A stretch of 16,999 bases of DNA, from assembly GCA_024694785.1 (NCBI GenBank), contig JAILJL010000002.1:1-16999 (forward strand), given 5' to 3'. The position numbers and the translations under genes were made by a program. This document shows, piece after piece, positions 1 through 7,782 of the stretch. The first letter of the stretch is position 1. Each line of letters opens with the position of its first letter. Source of the stretch: Lachnospiraceae bacterium. Lineage in GTDB: Bacteria > Bacillota > Clostridia > Lachnospirales > Lachnospiraceae. The notes under the pieces were generated by a model. The model did no database searches, was not told the DNA's origin, and was given only the letters and a program-made list of their open reading frames with translations.

Positions 1-954
1 GGATGGTCACAGGAGGAGTTGGCAGATAAGCTTGATGTATCGAGACAATCGGTATCAAAATGGGAGAGCGCTCAGTCTACACCCGATCTTAACAGAATAC
101 TTAAGATGGCAGAGCTTTTTGGGGTAAGTACCGATTATTTATTAAAGGACGAAATTGAGGATTCAACCTCAGGCGGAATCGTAGAAGAAAAGAATTCGGG
201 AAAAGGTACGCGTCGCAATGTAAGTATGGAAGAAGCAACGGAGTTTCTCCGGGTTACGCGAGAGGTTGCGCCTAGGATTGCGCTCGGTGTTTCGTTATGT
301 ATACTTTCACCGACTGTTTTGCTTACACTTCTTGGATTTAGTACATGGGGCAGAGTTACAGAGAAAACAGCCGTTGCAGTCGGCGTTTCGATGATACTTA
401 TTCTTGTTGCAATTGCGGTATTTATATTTATTATGTGTGCAAGAAAAACCGATCCTTTTGATTATCTCGAGAAAGAGATGTTTGAGACTGCTTATGGTGT
501 TGCCGGTATGGTTAAGGAGCGTAAGAAGAAGGAAGAAAAGCGCAACACGATATATATTGCAAGTGGCGTTATTCTTTGTATCATATCCGCAGTTCCGCTT
601 CTTTTCAGTATGATATTTGAGAATTCGAAGTGCGACACCAATGATGGTTATGCGCTTTTCATGGTTGTAATACTTCTTGCATTTGTTTCTGCCGGTGTAT
701 TTCTTATATGCATGGGTGCTGAACCGATCAGTGCGTATAATAAGCTTCTTCAGGAAGGCGATTATACGGAGGAAGGAAAACGATACAATAAGGTGGTTTC
801 CGTAGTGTCAGGCATCTACTGGCCGATAGTCGTGGCAGCATTCTTTATCTGGAGCTATAACTCAAATTGGGGAGTTACCTGGATAATCTGGCCTATTGCA
901 GGAGTACTTTTCGGAGCGGCCTGCGGTGTGATCAGAATCTGCATGAGCAAGTAA
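1..954 (+). CDS. XRE-family HTH regulator with multi-pass membrane C-terminus (5' truncated)
   Basis: The reading frame is open from the first base, so the true start lies upstream and about 317 residues are visible. The N-terminal part is the second half of a Cro/C1-type helix-turn-helix: 'SQEELADKL', then the recognition-helix region 'VSRQSVSKWE' and 'LFGVSTDYLL', a typical end of this DNA-binding domain. An acidic linker follows. The rest contains about six hydrophobic segments, encoded at roughly 270-345, 375-440, 545-620, 645-715, 810-865 and 870-945, so the protein should be a membrane-anchored DNA-binding regulator. Such XRE-plus-transmembrane proteins are common in Clostridia; their ligands and targets are mostly unknown, and nothing here identifies them. 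A TTG at 19 is not the start because the HTH is already under way there. The gene is followed by a terminator, so it is separate from the pyrE operon. Confidence 0.85.
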   Translation, partial: GWSQEELADKLDVSRQSVSKWESAQSTPDLNRILKMAELFGVSTDYLLKDEIEDSTSGGIVEEKNSGKGTRRNVSMEEATEFLRVTREVAPRIALGVSLCILSPTVLLTLLGFSTWGRVTEKTAVAVGVSMILILVAIAVFIFIMCARKTDPFDYLEKEMFETAYGVAGMVKERKKKEEKRNTIYIASGVILCIISAVPLLFSMIFENSKCDTNDGYALFMVVILLAFVSAGVFLICMGAEPISAYNKLLQEGDYTEEGKRYNKVVSVVSGIYWPIVVAAFFIWSYNSNWGVTWIIWPIAGVLFGAACGVIRICMSK

Positions 955-971
955 TCGAATAATTATTTCAT

Positions 972-1004
972 AATGTCCGGCATATAAATTGCCGGGCATT
1001 TTCG
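972..1004 (+). terminator. Rho-independent terminator after the XRE regulator
   Basis: An 11-bp inverted repeat, AATGTCCGGCA (972-982) and TGCCGGGCATT (990-1000), encloses a 7-nt loop and contains one G-U pair. It is followed by a short T-rich run (TTTTCGT). It lies 18 nt after the stop codon of the regulator gene and ahead of the pyrE promoter, as expected for a terminator separating the two units. Confidence 0.85.
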
Positions 1005-1030
1005 TATTAAATTATGTGCTTTTCTGCCAC

Positions 1031-1060
1031 TTGAATTAGACTATATCTTGGTGATATACT
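1031..1060 (+). promoter_or_regulatory. Likely sigma-A promoter (extended -10) of the pyrE-purD operon
   Basis: A -35-like TTGAAT (1031-1036) is followed after 18 nt by TATACT (1055-1060). The -10 is preceded by TGA (1052-1054), which fits the extended -10 form TGnTATAAT. Transcription would start near 1067, giving a leader of about 40 nt before pyrE. That is too short for a classical pyr attenuator or purine riboswitch, and I see no PurBox or attenuator-like hairpin. Confidence 0.6.
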
Positions 1061-1105
1061 TATAAAGGTTTACTTTGTAAAAATATGTCTATTTGTGAGG
1101 TATAT

Positions 1106-1780
1106 ATGGAAAGCTATAAGCAGGAATTTATTGAATTTATGGTGGATTGCGGAGTGCTGAAGTTCGGAGACTTCGTAACAAAGAGCGGAAGAAAGACGCC
1201 TTTCTTCGTTAATACCGGATTTTACAGAACCGGTGCGCAGATGAAGAAGCTCGGTGAATATTATGCCAAGGCAATTCACGATAGATACGGAACGGACTTT
1301 GATATATTATTCGGACCTGCATATAAGGGAATACCGCTTACGGTAGCGGCAACGATGGAGATGTCCGAGCTTTTTGGTGCCGATATCAAGTATTGTTCCA
1401 ACAGAAAAGAGGAGAAGGACCACGGCGATAAAGGAATTTTACTCGGAAGCCCGATTGAAGACGGCGACAAAATTGTAATAATAGAAGACGTTACAACTGC
1501 GGGAACATCAATTAACGAGACGGTTCCTATATTAAAAGCGCAGGGTAATGTGGATATCATCGGACTTATAGTATCTGTTGACAGAATGGAACGGGGTACC
1601 GGTGAGAAGTCTGCACTTTCGGAGATCGAGGAGAAATACGGTTTTAAGACCGGAGCAATCGTTACGATGGGCGAAGTCGTAGAACATCTTTATAATAAGC
1701 CATATAAGGGCAAAGTTATAATCGATGATACGATTAAAGCGGCAATTGACGCATATTATGAACAGTACGGGGCAAGATAA
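1106..1780 (+). CDS. pyrE: Orotate phosphoribosyltransferase
   Basis: This cytoplasmic enzyme joins orotate to PRPP to form orotidine 5'-monophosphate, the fifth step of de novo UMP synthesis. The 224-residue protein carries the PRPP-binding signature 'IVIIEDVTTAGTS' at residues 123-135, with the usual acidic pair and the following small-residue loop. The N-terminal 'KSGRKTPFFVNTGFYRTG' substrate region, 'GPAYKGIP' and the 'RKEEKDHG' catalytic loop are also present. An in-frame ATG at 1085 would add seven residues, but the ATG at 1106 sits 5 nt after GTGAGG (1095-1100), and the longer form has no well-spaced ribosome binding site. The gene is first in a long operon. Its stop overlaps the next start in TAATG, implying translational coupling. 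Confidence 0.95.
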   Translation: MESYKQEFIEFMVDCGVLKFGDFVTKSGRKTPFFVNTGFYRTGAQMKKLGEYYAKAIHDRYGTDFDILFGPAYKGIPLTVAATMEMSELFGADIKYCSNRKEEKDHGDKGILLGSPIEDGDKIVIIEDVTTAGTSINETVPILKAQGNVDIIGLIVSVDRMERGTGEKSALSEIEEKYGFKTGAIVTMGEVVEHLYNKPYKGKVIIDDTIKAAIDAYYEQYGAR

Positions 1781-2115
1781 TGCAGGGTACCATAAGGAAA
1801 AGAAAAGAAAGAGCGAAGTTCTCGGGGCGCACGCATTCCAGAAGAGGATTGATATCGATGATATTTGGAATTATATCGATTCTCGTATTTCTGATGCTGA
1901 TTAATTATGCATTTTTGCTTAAAGGACAGGCTTCGGAATATGTAGGAAGCATAGGAATCTTTCTTTTTATGTTTTCGATAATCGGTCTTGTGCTTGGAAT
2001 AAAAGGCCTTCGGGAAGAAGATGTCTATAAGATGTCATCGACAATAGGAACAACTTTTAATTTAATAGCGCTGTTGATACTGATAGCGGTATTCATAAAG
2101 GGGATTTTACAATAA
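1780..2115 (+). CDS. Small three-helix membrane protein of unknown function
   Basis: This 111-residue protein begins with a strongly basic stretch (residues 6-22, many K/R) and has three hydrophobic segments at roughly residues 25-48, 53-77 and 88-110. The charge pattern predicts a cytoplasmic N-terminus. A short charged loop 'LREEDVYKM' separates helices two and three. There are no catalytic motifs or conserved cysteines. The start ATG overlaps the pyrE stop by one base, and the M29 peptidase follows after 22 nt, so it is almost certainly co-transcribed. It resembles short DUF4190- or DUF6142-like membrane proteins of Clostridia in size and layout. That family assignment is a recollection of style and not a demonstrated match, and I would not assign a function. 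Confidence 0.75.
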   Translation: MQGTIRKRKERAKFSGRTHSRRGLISMIFGIISILVFLMLINYAFLLKGQASEYVGSIGIFLFMFSIIGLVLGIKGLREEDVYKMSSTIGTTFNLIALLILIAVFIKGILQ

Positions 2116-2137
2116 ACAGGGAATTAGGAGAATTTAA

Positions 2138-4186
2138 ATGAGTTTTAGAGATGATTTGAAGGAAAACAATGCACTTATGGCAGAAAGAACCGAACTTGTC
2201 GTAGGTCGTATTAAGGAAATGCTTAATGAAAAGACGGTAGATGATAAATATATACCGTATTTTAAGAAGATGGCTGAAAGAATGCTTACTCTTGAAGAGT
2301 ATTATGCACTTCACGAAAGCGGTAAGATTAAGACCCTCTCGATGGAAGAGCTTAAGGCGTGGAATGAGCGTCTTTTCGGTGAGCTTGAAGAGAAGTCATA
2401 CGAGACATGTTACGGTAATCCGGAGTATGCCGTTAAGGAATACGGAGATATGGGTCAGATATTCGCATATCTTTATTATGAAATTGCATCCCTTAAGGAT
2501 GCTGCGGTTAACGGTTTCAGAGAGCAGATAACGGTTTATGAAGAGCTTGTTGTTGAGATTTATAACCGTTTTGAAGACAATGATATCGATATTGACGGAA
2601 TAAGAGAAGTAATCAAGAGCTTTAATCATGATAACAGCGAGATATATTCGGAGCTTCGCGCGCGCATTCTTTTTGATCCTGAAGTATCTTATGCAAGAGC
2701 TGTTGTTAAAGAAGCAGATTTGAATGATTTAAGATACCTTTATTGGTATGGTAAGAATGTAACTGAAAATGAAATAGAGACAGCAAAGTTCATCAACTCT
2801 CTTTCGGAAGATGAAGTGCGTGCAATGGCACACACATATGTTGACGGATTCCTCGTTGGGTATTCCAAGATGGGACAGGATATTCATAATAAGTCTGAAG
2901 TATCGTTATACTTTAACTTGGGCTTTGAGAGAATGATCAGATTTGCTATTGAGGAGTTTGCGAAGGAGGGTATCGAATGTGTAATACCTTCACCTGCAGT
3001 AGGTTCGACATCTGCCAATCGCCAGTTTGGATTCGATCATAAGGACGACAGAGCGCTTTACCTTGATAAGTCATACGTAGATAGAGCTTTGGAGACACTT
3101 CGTCAGGCATATGAAAGTGTCAAGAAATATATGAATGGTTATGCAGGTCCTGCAGTTATCGAGACCTTCGGTGAGAAGGAATTCAATCCTAAGAATAAGA
3201 AGGAAGCTATTCATTATGACGATAAGCAGAAGAAGCTTTCGGTATCATTGGCAGGACAGCAGGCTCAGCTTAATACGGAATATATTAATCCTGAAGAGAG
3301 AAGCTTTACCATTATCGCATATCCGATTCCTGAGATCGGACCTAAGTTCAAAGAAATCTTTGCCGCAACCGTTAAGGTTAATACCTTGGATGCAAAGCTT
3401 TACGAAGACATTCAGCAGAAGCTTATCGATGCCCTTGATACTGCAGATTATGTCAAGGTAACCGGTAGAGACGGAAATCATACCAATCTGGTTATCAAGG
3501 TGGCCAAAGTTAACGACGGTGTAAAACAGACAGCATTCGAGAATTGCGTGGCAGATGTTAATATTCCGGTTGGTGAAGTATTTACATCACCTGTACTTGA
3601 AGGTACGAACGGTACCCTTCATGTTAAGGAAGTTTATCTTAACGGATTTAAAGTTAACGACCTTGAGATTACGCTTAAGGACGGTATGATTACGACATTT
3701 ACATGCGGCAATAACGAGAAGGAAGAGGACAATAAGGAACTTCTCGATCTTCTCATCATGCATCATCATGAGACTCTGCCGATTGGTGAATTTGCTATAG
3801 GAACCAACACTACGGCATATAAGATGGGAATTGATTATGATATTCAGGCTCAGCTTCCGATTCTTATCTCCGAGAAGACCGGTCCGCACTTTGCAATGGG
3901 CGATACCTGTTTCTCACGTGAGGAAGAGGTGGAGACCAAGAATCCTGACGGAAAAGTTATGATTGCCAAGGAGAATTCGGTATCCGCACTTCGTAAGAAT
4001 GATCCTGATAAGGCGTATATGAATTGCCATACAGATATTACGATACCATATAATGAACTTGATATGATAACGGTTGTTCGTTATGACGGTACCGAAGTTG
4101 ATTTGATCTCGGGCGGTTATTTTGTACTTCCGGGTACCGAGGAATTAAATAAGCCGTTAAATGAGTTATACGGAACCAACAAATAG
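2138..4186 (+). CDS. M29-family metallo-aminopeptidase with long N-terminal extension
   Basis: This is a cytoplasmic aminopeptidase of the thermophilic aminopeptidase (AmpS/AmpT, Peptidase M29) family, which removes N-terminal residues from peptides using a two-metal centre. All five expected metal ligands can be placed: Glu480 in 'VGEVFTSP', Glu551 in 'IGEFAIGT', His584 in 'GPHFAMGD', and His631 and Asp633 in 'CHTDIT'. Their order and spacing parallel those known for AmpS, with a somewhat longer gap before the last pair. The protein is 682 residues, whereas ordinary M29 enzymes are about 410, so the first 220-270 residues form an extra helical, charged region with no motif I recognise. The start ATG follows TAGGAGA with good spacing. 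Its position between pyrE and purE suggests amino acid recycling coupled to nucleotide synthesis, which is inference. Confidence 0.88.
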   Translation: MSFRDDLKENNALMAERTELVVGRIKEMLNEKTVDDKYIPYFKKMAERMLTLEEYYALHESGKIKTLSMEELKAWNERLFGELEEKSYETCYGNPEYAVKEYGDMGQIFAYLYYEIASLKDAAVNGFREQITVYEELVVEIYNRFEDNDIDIDGIREVIKSFNHDNSEIYSELRARILFDPEVSYARAVVKEADLNDLRYLYWYGKNVTENEIETAKFINSLSEDEVRAMAHTYVDGFLVGYSKMGQDIHNKSEVSLYFNLGFERMIRFAIEEFAKEGIECVIPSPAVGSTSANRQFGFDHKDDRALYLDKSYVDRALETLRQAYESVKKYMNGYAGPAVIETFGEKEFNPKNKKEAIHYDDKQKKLSVSLAGQQAQLNTEYINPEERSFTIIAYPIPEIGPKFKEIFAATVKVNTLDAKLYEDIQQKLIDALDTADYVKVTGRDGNHTNLVIKVAKVNDGVKQTAFENCVADVNIPVGEVFTSPVLEGTNGTLHVKEVYLNGFKVNDLEITLKDGMITTFTCGNNEKEEDNKELLDLLIMHHHETLPIGEFAIGTNTTAYKMGIDYDIQAQLPILISEKTGPHFAMGDTCFSREEEVETKNPDGKVMIAKENSVSALRKNDPDKAYMNCHTDITIPYNELDMITVVRYDGTEVDLISGGYFVLPGTEELNKPLNELYGTNK

Positions 4187-4213
4187 AATATGGGATTTTT
4201 AAGGAGGATTGAC

Positions 4214-4732
4214 ATGGCAAAGGTATGTATCATCATGGGAAGTGATTCCGACCTTCAGATTATGAAGAAGGCGGCGGATGTCCTTGAAAGTTTTGGTGTT
4301 TCTTATGAAATGACGATTATTTCCGCACATAGAGAGCCGGATTTGCTGGTTGAGTATATGAGAGATGCGGAGAAGAACGGAACCAAAGTTGTTATAGCGG
4401 GTGCAGGTAAGGCTGCAGCACTTCCGGGAATGTGTGCGGCTCTTTGCAATATTCCGGTTATAGGTATTCCGATGAAGACATCGGACCTTGGCGGAGTCGA
4501 TTCTCTTTATTCTATTGTACAGATGCCTACAGGTGTCCCTGTTGCAACGGTTGCCATTAACGGCGCTGCAAATGCGGGATTGCTTGCGGTAAAAATGCTT
4601 GCAATTGCGGATTCAGAGCTTTTATCAAAGCTTAAGGATTATGCCGATAAGCAGGCAGACGATGTTATGAAAAAAGATGCGACACTTCAGGAAATGGGAG
4701 CTGCGGCATATATTGACAAATATTTAAAATAG
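4214..4732 (+). CDS. purE: N5-carboxyaminoimidazole ribonucleotide mutase (class I PurE)
   Basis: PurE converts N5-CAIR to 4-carboxy-AIR in purine synthesis. The 172-residue protein has the phosphate-binding 'GSDSD' at residues 9-13, 'SAHRE' at 37-41 with the catalytic His39, 'AGAGKAAALPGM' and 'GVDSLYSIVQMP'. The last two match the bacterial class I (E. coli-type) mutase and not the class II AIR carboxylase, which has a different 'SAHK' and serine-rich pattern. The ATG at 4214 is preceded by AAGGAGG (4201-4207) with 6-nt spacing. A longer frame from 4190 would place that site inside the gene and is rejected. Class I PurE normally uses the product of PurK, and no purK lies in the window. The gene is 27 nt after the peptidase and 19 nt before purM. 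Confidence 0.95.
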   Translation: MAKVCIIMGSDSDLQIMKKAADVLESFGVSYEMTIISAHREPDLLVEYMRDAEKNGTKVVIAGAGKAAALPGMCAALCNIPVIGIPMKTSDLGGVDSLYSIVQMPTGVPVATVAINGAANAGLLAVKMLAIADSELLSKLKDYADKQADDVMKKDATLQEMGAAAYIDKYLK

Positions 4733-4751
4733 GATTGATGGAGGAAAGAAA

Positions 4752-5780
4752 ATGTTGGATTACAAATCATCCGGAGTTGATATCGAAGCAGGTTATAAGT
4801 CTGTAGAACTTATGAAGGAACATGTGAAGAAGACCATGAGAGATGAGGTTCTTGGTGGAATCGGCGGATTCTCGGGCGCTTTTTCAATGAAGAAGATTAA
4901 AGATATGGAAGATCCGGTGTTGTTATCGGGTACCGATGGATGCGGTACGAAAGTTAAGCTTTGCTTCATCATGGATAAGCATGACACAATCGGTATAGAT
5001 GCCGTTGCAATGTGCGTTAATGATATTGCATGTGCAGGCGGCGAACCATTATTCTTCCTTGATTACATTGCCTGCGGCAAGAATTATCCTGAGAAGATTG
5101 CTGCAATAGTTAAAGGTGTGGCGGATGGCTGTATTCAGTCTGAGTGCGCACTTGTAGGCGGTGAGACTGCGGAACATCCGGGACTTATGCCTGAAGACGA
5201 GTATGATTTGGCAGGATTCTCCGTAGGCGTATGCGACAGAAAGGATTTAATTGATGGCTCGACGTTAAAGGACGGAGATGTTCTTATCGGTATGGCGTCA
5301 ACCGGTGTTCACAGTAACGGTTTTTCTTTGGTAAGAAAAGTGTTTGATATGACAAAAGAATCCCTGGATACATATTATGATGAATTGGGCAAGACTCTCG
5401 GAGAAGCGCTTTTGGCACCTACGAGAATCTATGTTAAGGCTTTGAAGAGCATCAAGAATGCAGGTGTAAAAGTTAAAGCCTGCAGTCATATAACGGGCGG
5501 TGGATTCTATGAGAACATTCCGCGTATGCTTCCTGAAGGAAAAAGAGCGGTTGTTGAGAAGAATTCATATGAGGTTCCTGCAATCTTTAAGCTTATGCAG
5601 AAGGTCGGCAATATCGAAGATCAGATGATGTACAATACTTTCAACATGGGACTCGGTATGATAATAGCAGTAGACCCTGCAGATGTAGCCAAGACAATGG
5701 AAGCAATTAAGAAAACAGGCGATACGCCATACGTTGTGGGCCATATTGAAGATGGCGAAAAGGGAGTAACCTTATGTTAA
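4752..5780 (+). CDS. purM: Phosphoribosylformylglycinamidine cyclo-ligase (AIR synthetase)
   Basis: PurM uses ATP to close FGAM into 5-aminoimidazole ribonucleotide, the fifth step of IMP synthesis. The 342-residue length is normal. Family motifs occur in order: 'GTDGCGTKVKLC' (usually GTDGVGTK), 'DAVAMCVNDIACAGGEP' (usually a QGAEP ending), 'GGETAEHPGLM', 'STGVHSNGFSLVRK', 'ITGGGFYENIPRML' and 'YNTFNMGLGM'. The cysteine and glycine variants in the first two motifs are conservative differences and do not touch the core acidic residues. The ATG is preceded by TGGAGGAAAG with good spacing. The 3' end overlaps purN by 7 nt, suggesting translational coupling. Confidence 0.96.
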   Translation: MLDYKSSGVDIEAGYKSVELMKEHVKKTMRDEVLGGIGGFSGAFSMKKIKDMEDPVLLSGTDGCGTKVKLCFIMDKHDTIGIDAVAMCVNDIACAGGEPLFFLDYIACGKNYPEKIAAIVKGVADGCIQSECALVGGETAEHPGLMPEDEYDLAGFSVGVCDRKDLIDGSTLKDGDVLIGMASTGVHSNGFSLVRKVFDMTKESLDTYYDELGKTLGEALLAPTRIYVKALKSIKNAGVKVKACSHITGGGFYENIPRMLPEGKRAVVEKNSYEVPAIFKLMQKVGNIEDQMMYNTFNMGLGMIIAVDPADVAKTMEAIKKTGDTPYVVGHIEDGEKGVTLC

Positions 5781-6379
5781 AGATAGCCGTACTGGTATCG
5801 GGAGGCGGAACCAATTTACAGGCCATCATAGATGCCATAGACAGCGGAAAGATTACGAATACCAAGATAGAATTGGTCTTTAGCAATAATAAGAAGGCAT
5901 ATGCGCTGGAAAGAGCCATGCAGCACGGAATCCCGACGGTTTCATTAAGCCGTAAGGATTATGATTCCGTTGAAAGCTATGATAGCGCAATGTTGTCGGA
6001 GTTTGGGAAACATGATCTTAACCTTATTGTATTGGCGGGATTCCTGCATAATCTATCTGTGGAATTCACGGAGGAATATAAGGGAAGAATCATCAATATC
6101 CATCCGTCTCTTATACCATCTTTTTGCGGTAAGGGATTCTATGGTTTGCACGTCCATGAAGCTGCACTATCAAAAGGTGTTAAGGTAACAGGTGCAACCG
6201 TACACTTCGTTGATGCGGGGATCGATACGGGACGCATTATAAAGCAGAAAGCAGTATACGTTGAAGACGGCGACACACCGGAAGCTCTGCAGCGCCGCGT
6301 TATGGAGAATGCCGAGTGGATTATATTGCCGGAAGCAATTAATGATATTGCAAACGGCAGGATTAAATTGGGAGAATAA
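5774..6379 (+). CDS. purN: Phosphoribosylglycinamide formyltransferase (GART)
   Basis: PurN transfers a formyl group from 10-formyltetrahydrofolate to GAR. The 201-residue protein begins with 'VLVSGGGTNLQAII', the phosphoribosyl-binding loop. The catalytic triad can be aligned with E. coli Asn106, His108 and Asp144: Asn108 and His110 in 'INIHPSLIPSF' and Asp151 in 'VHFVDAGIDTG'. 'VLAGFLHNLS' (residues 86-95) is the folate-pocket segment. After the NIHPSL motif the sequence reads 'FCGKGFYGLHVHEAAL', a few residues longer than the E. coli loop. The start ATG lies within the last codons of purM, with AAAGGGAG ending 7 nt upstream. It is followed by purD after only 3 nt. Confidence 0.95.
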   Translation: MLKIAVLVSGGGTNLQAIIDAIDSGKITNTKIELVFSNNKKAYALERAMQHGIPTVSLSRKDYDSVESYDSAMLSEFGKHDLNLIVLAGFLHNLSVEFTEEYKGRIINIHPSLIPSFCGKGFYGLHVHEAALSKGVKVTGATVHFVDAGIDTGRIIKQKAVYVEDGDTPEALQRRVMENAEWIILPEAINDIANGRIKLGE

Positions 6380-6382
6380 AAG

Positions 6383-7651
6383 ATGAAGGTATTAATTGTC
6401 GGAAGCGGCGGAAGAGAGCATGCTATCGCATTATCGGTAAGCAGATCAAAGAAAGTGACTAAGATATATTGCGCACCCGGTAATGCCGGAATAGGCACAA
6501 TAGCGGAGCTTGTTCCGATTAAAGCTATGGAATTCGGGGCTTTGGCGGATTTTGCCGAGAAAGAGCAAATAGATCTTACAATAGTCGGTATGGACGACCC
6601 GCTTGTGGGCGGAATCGTGGATGTATTCAATGCGCGTAATCTTCGCGTGTTCGGACCTACGAAGGCTGCTGCAATTCTTGAAGGAAGCAAGGCTTTCTCC
6701 AAGGACCTTATGAAGAAATACAATATTCCTACCGCATCCTATGAGACTTTTGATGATGCGGATGCTGCGGTTAATTATTTAAAAAGCGCGAAGATGCCTA
6801 TAGTACTTAAGGCAGACGGACTTGCACTTGGTAAGGGTGTGCTTATCTGCAATACTCTTGATGAAGCAATCGCCGGAGTTAAAGAGATAATGCTTGATAA
6901 GAAATTTGGTGCAGCAGGAGCAAGGCTTGTTGTCGAGGAATTCATGACGGGACGAGAGGTATCGGTGCTTTCTTTCTGTGATGGTACAACCATTAAGACG
7001 ATGACTTCTTCCCAAGATCATAAGAGAGCGGAAGACGGAGATAAGGGACTTAATACAGGTGGTATGGGAACTTTTTCACCGAGTCCTTTCTATACTGATG
7101 AGATAGATAAGATATGTCAAGAGAAGATATATAAACCGACGGTCGATGCAATGAAGAAAGAAGGCAGAACATTTGTCGGTATAATTTTCTTCGGACTCAT
7201 GTTAACTTCGGACGGCCCTAAAGTATTAGAGTATAATGCAAGATTCGGTGATCCGGAGACACAGGTTGTATTGCCGCGAATGAAGAACGATATAATTGAG
7301 GTTATGGAAGCCTGCATAGACGGTAATCTTGATAAAATAGATCTTGATTTTGAGGATAATGCCGCAGTGTGTGTTGTGCTTGCGTCAAAGGGATACCCTG
7401 TATCATATGAAAAAGGCTTTGAGATTAAGGGGTTGTCGAATTTTGAGGGAAAGTCCGACATGTTCTGCTTCCATGCCGGTACAGCTTTAAAAGATGGTAA
7501 GTTTGTAACAAACGGCGGCCGTGTGCTTGGGGTTACCGCAACGGCATCGACGTTAAAGGAAGCAAGAGCCAAGGCTTATGAAGCGACAAAGCTTGTGGAT
7601 TTTGAAAACAAATACATGAGAAATGATATAGGACAGGCATTTATGGAGTGA
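6383..7651 (+). CDS. purD: Phosphoribosylamine-glycine ligase (GAR synthetase)
   Basis: PurD is an ATP-grasp enzyme that condenses phosphoribosylamine with glycine, making the substrate of PurN. The 422-residue protein opens with 'GSGGREHA' (residues 7-14). It continues with 'VLKADGLALGKGV' (141-153, ATP-grasp), 'DHKRAEDGDKGLNTGGMG' (212-229) and 'LEYNARFGDPETQ' (282-294), which carries the metal-binding Glu and Asn. Where E. coli has a 'VGPEAPL' segment this protein reads 'VGMDDPLVGG'. I believe that form is common in clostridial PurD, but I cannot check it here. GGGAG lies 8 nt before the ATG. It is the last gene of the operon; I see no hairpin terminator in the 131 nt after it, so some readthrough into the comEA operon is possible. 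Confidence 0.96.
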   Translation: MKVLIVGSGGREHAIALSVSRSKKVTKIYCAPGNAGIGTIAELVPIKAMEFGALADFAEKEQIDLTIVGMDDPLVGGIVDVFNARNLRVFGPTKAAAILEGSKAFSKDLMKKYNIPTASYETFDDADAAVNYLKSAKMPIVLKADGLALGKGVLICNTLDEAIAGVKEIMLDKKFGAAGARLVVEEFMTGREVSVLSFCDGTTIKTMTSSQDHKRAEDGDKGLNTGGMGTFSPSPFYTDEIDKICQEKIYKPTVDAMKKEGRTFVGIIFFGLMLTSDGPKVLEYNARFGDPETQVVLPRMKNDIIEVMEACIDGNLDKIDLDFEDNAAVCVVLASKGYPVSYEKGFEIKGLSNFEGKSDMFCFHAGTALKDGKFVTNGGRVLGVTATASTLKEARAKAYEATKLVDFENKYMRNDIGQAFME

Positions 7652-7671
7652 TCCGCTTTTCAGAAATACTC

Positions 7672-7700
7672 TTGTAATATTTGTAATTTTTAGTTAAAAT
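7672..7700 (+). promoter_or_regulatory. Possible sigma-A promoter of the comEA-comEC operon
   Basis: TTGTAA (7672-7677) and TAAAAT (7695-7700) are separated by exactly 17 nt in the AT-rich gap between purD and comEA. They match the -35 consensus at 4 of 6 positions and the -10 at 5 of 6. Transcription would start near 7707, leaving a leader of about 75 nt in which I see no strong structure. The AT-rich background makes chance matches plausible. Confidence 0.45.
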
Positions 7701-7782
7701 AAGGGTTAGGATTTATTTTAAGCTATCTGTCTATTCTTTGGCTTTCCTTTATATAGATAATCTGTTAAAGGGAGGTCTTGGA

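Noticed and set aside
1061..1105. A pyr attenuator or purine riboswitch ahead of the pyrE operon
   Set aside because: The predicted leader is only about 40 nt and shows no terminator/antiterminator hairpins or conserved aptamer elements.
6139..6723. A 194-codon open frame on the minus strand across purN/purD
   Set aside because: It lies antisense to two certain pur genes, has no ribosome binding site or recognisable domain, and its serine/proline-rich translation is typical of a codon-bias shadow.
7117..7572. A 151-codon minus-strand open frame inside purD
   Set aside because: It is fully antisense to conserved purD sequence, with no family motif; the plus-strand gene explains the region.
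7652..7782. A terminator between purD and comEA
   Set aside because: The gap is AT-rich, but I found no GC stem followed by a T-run.
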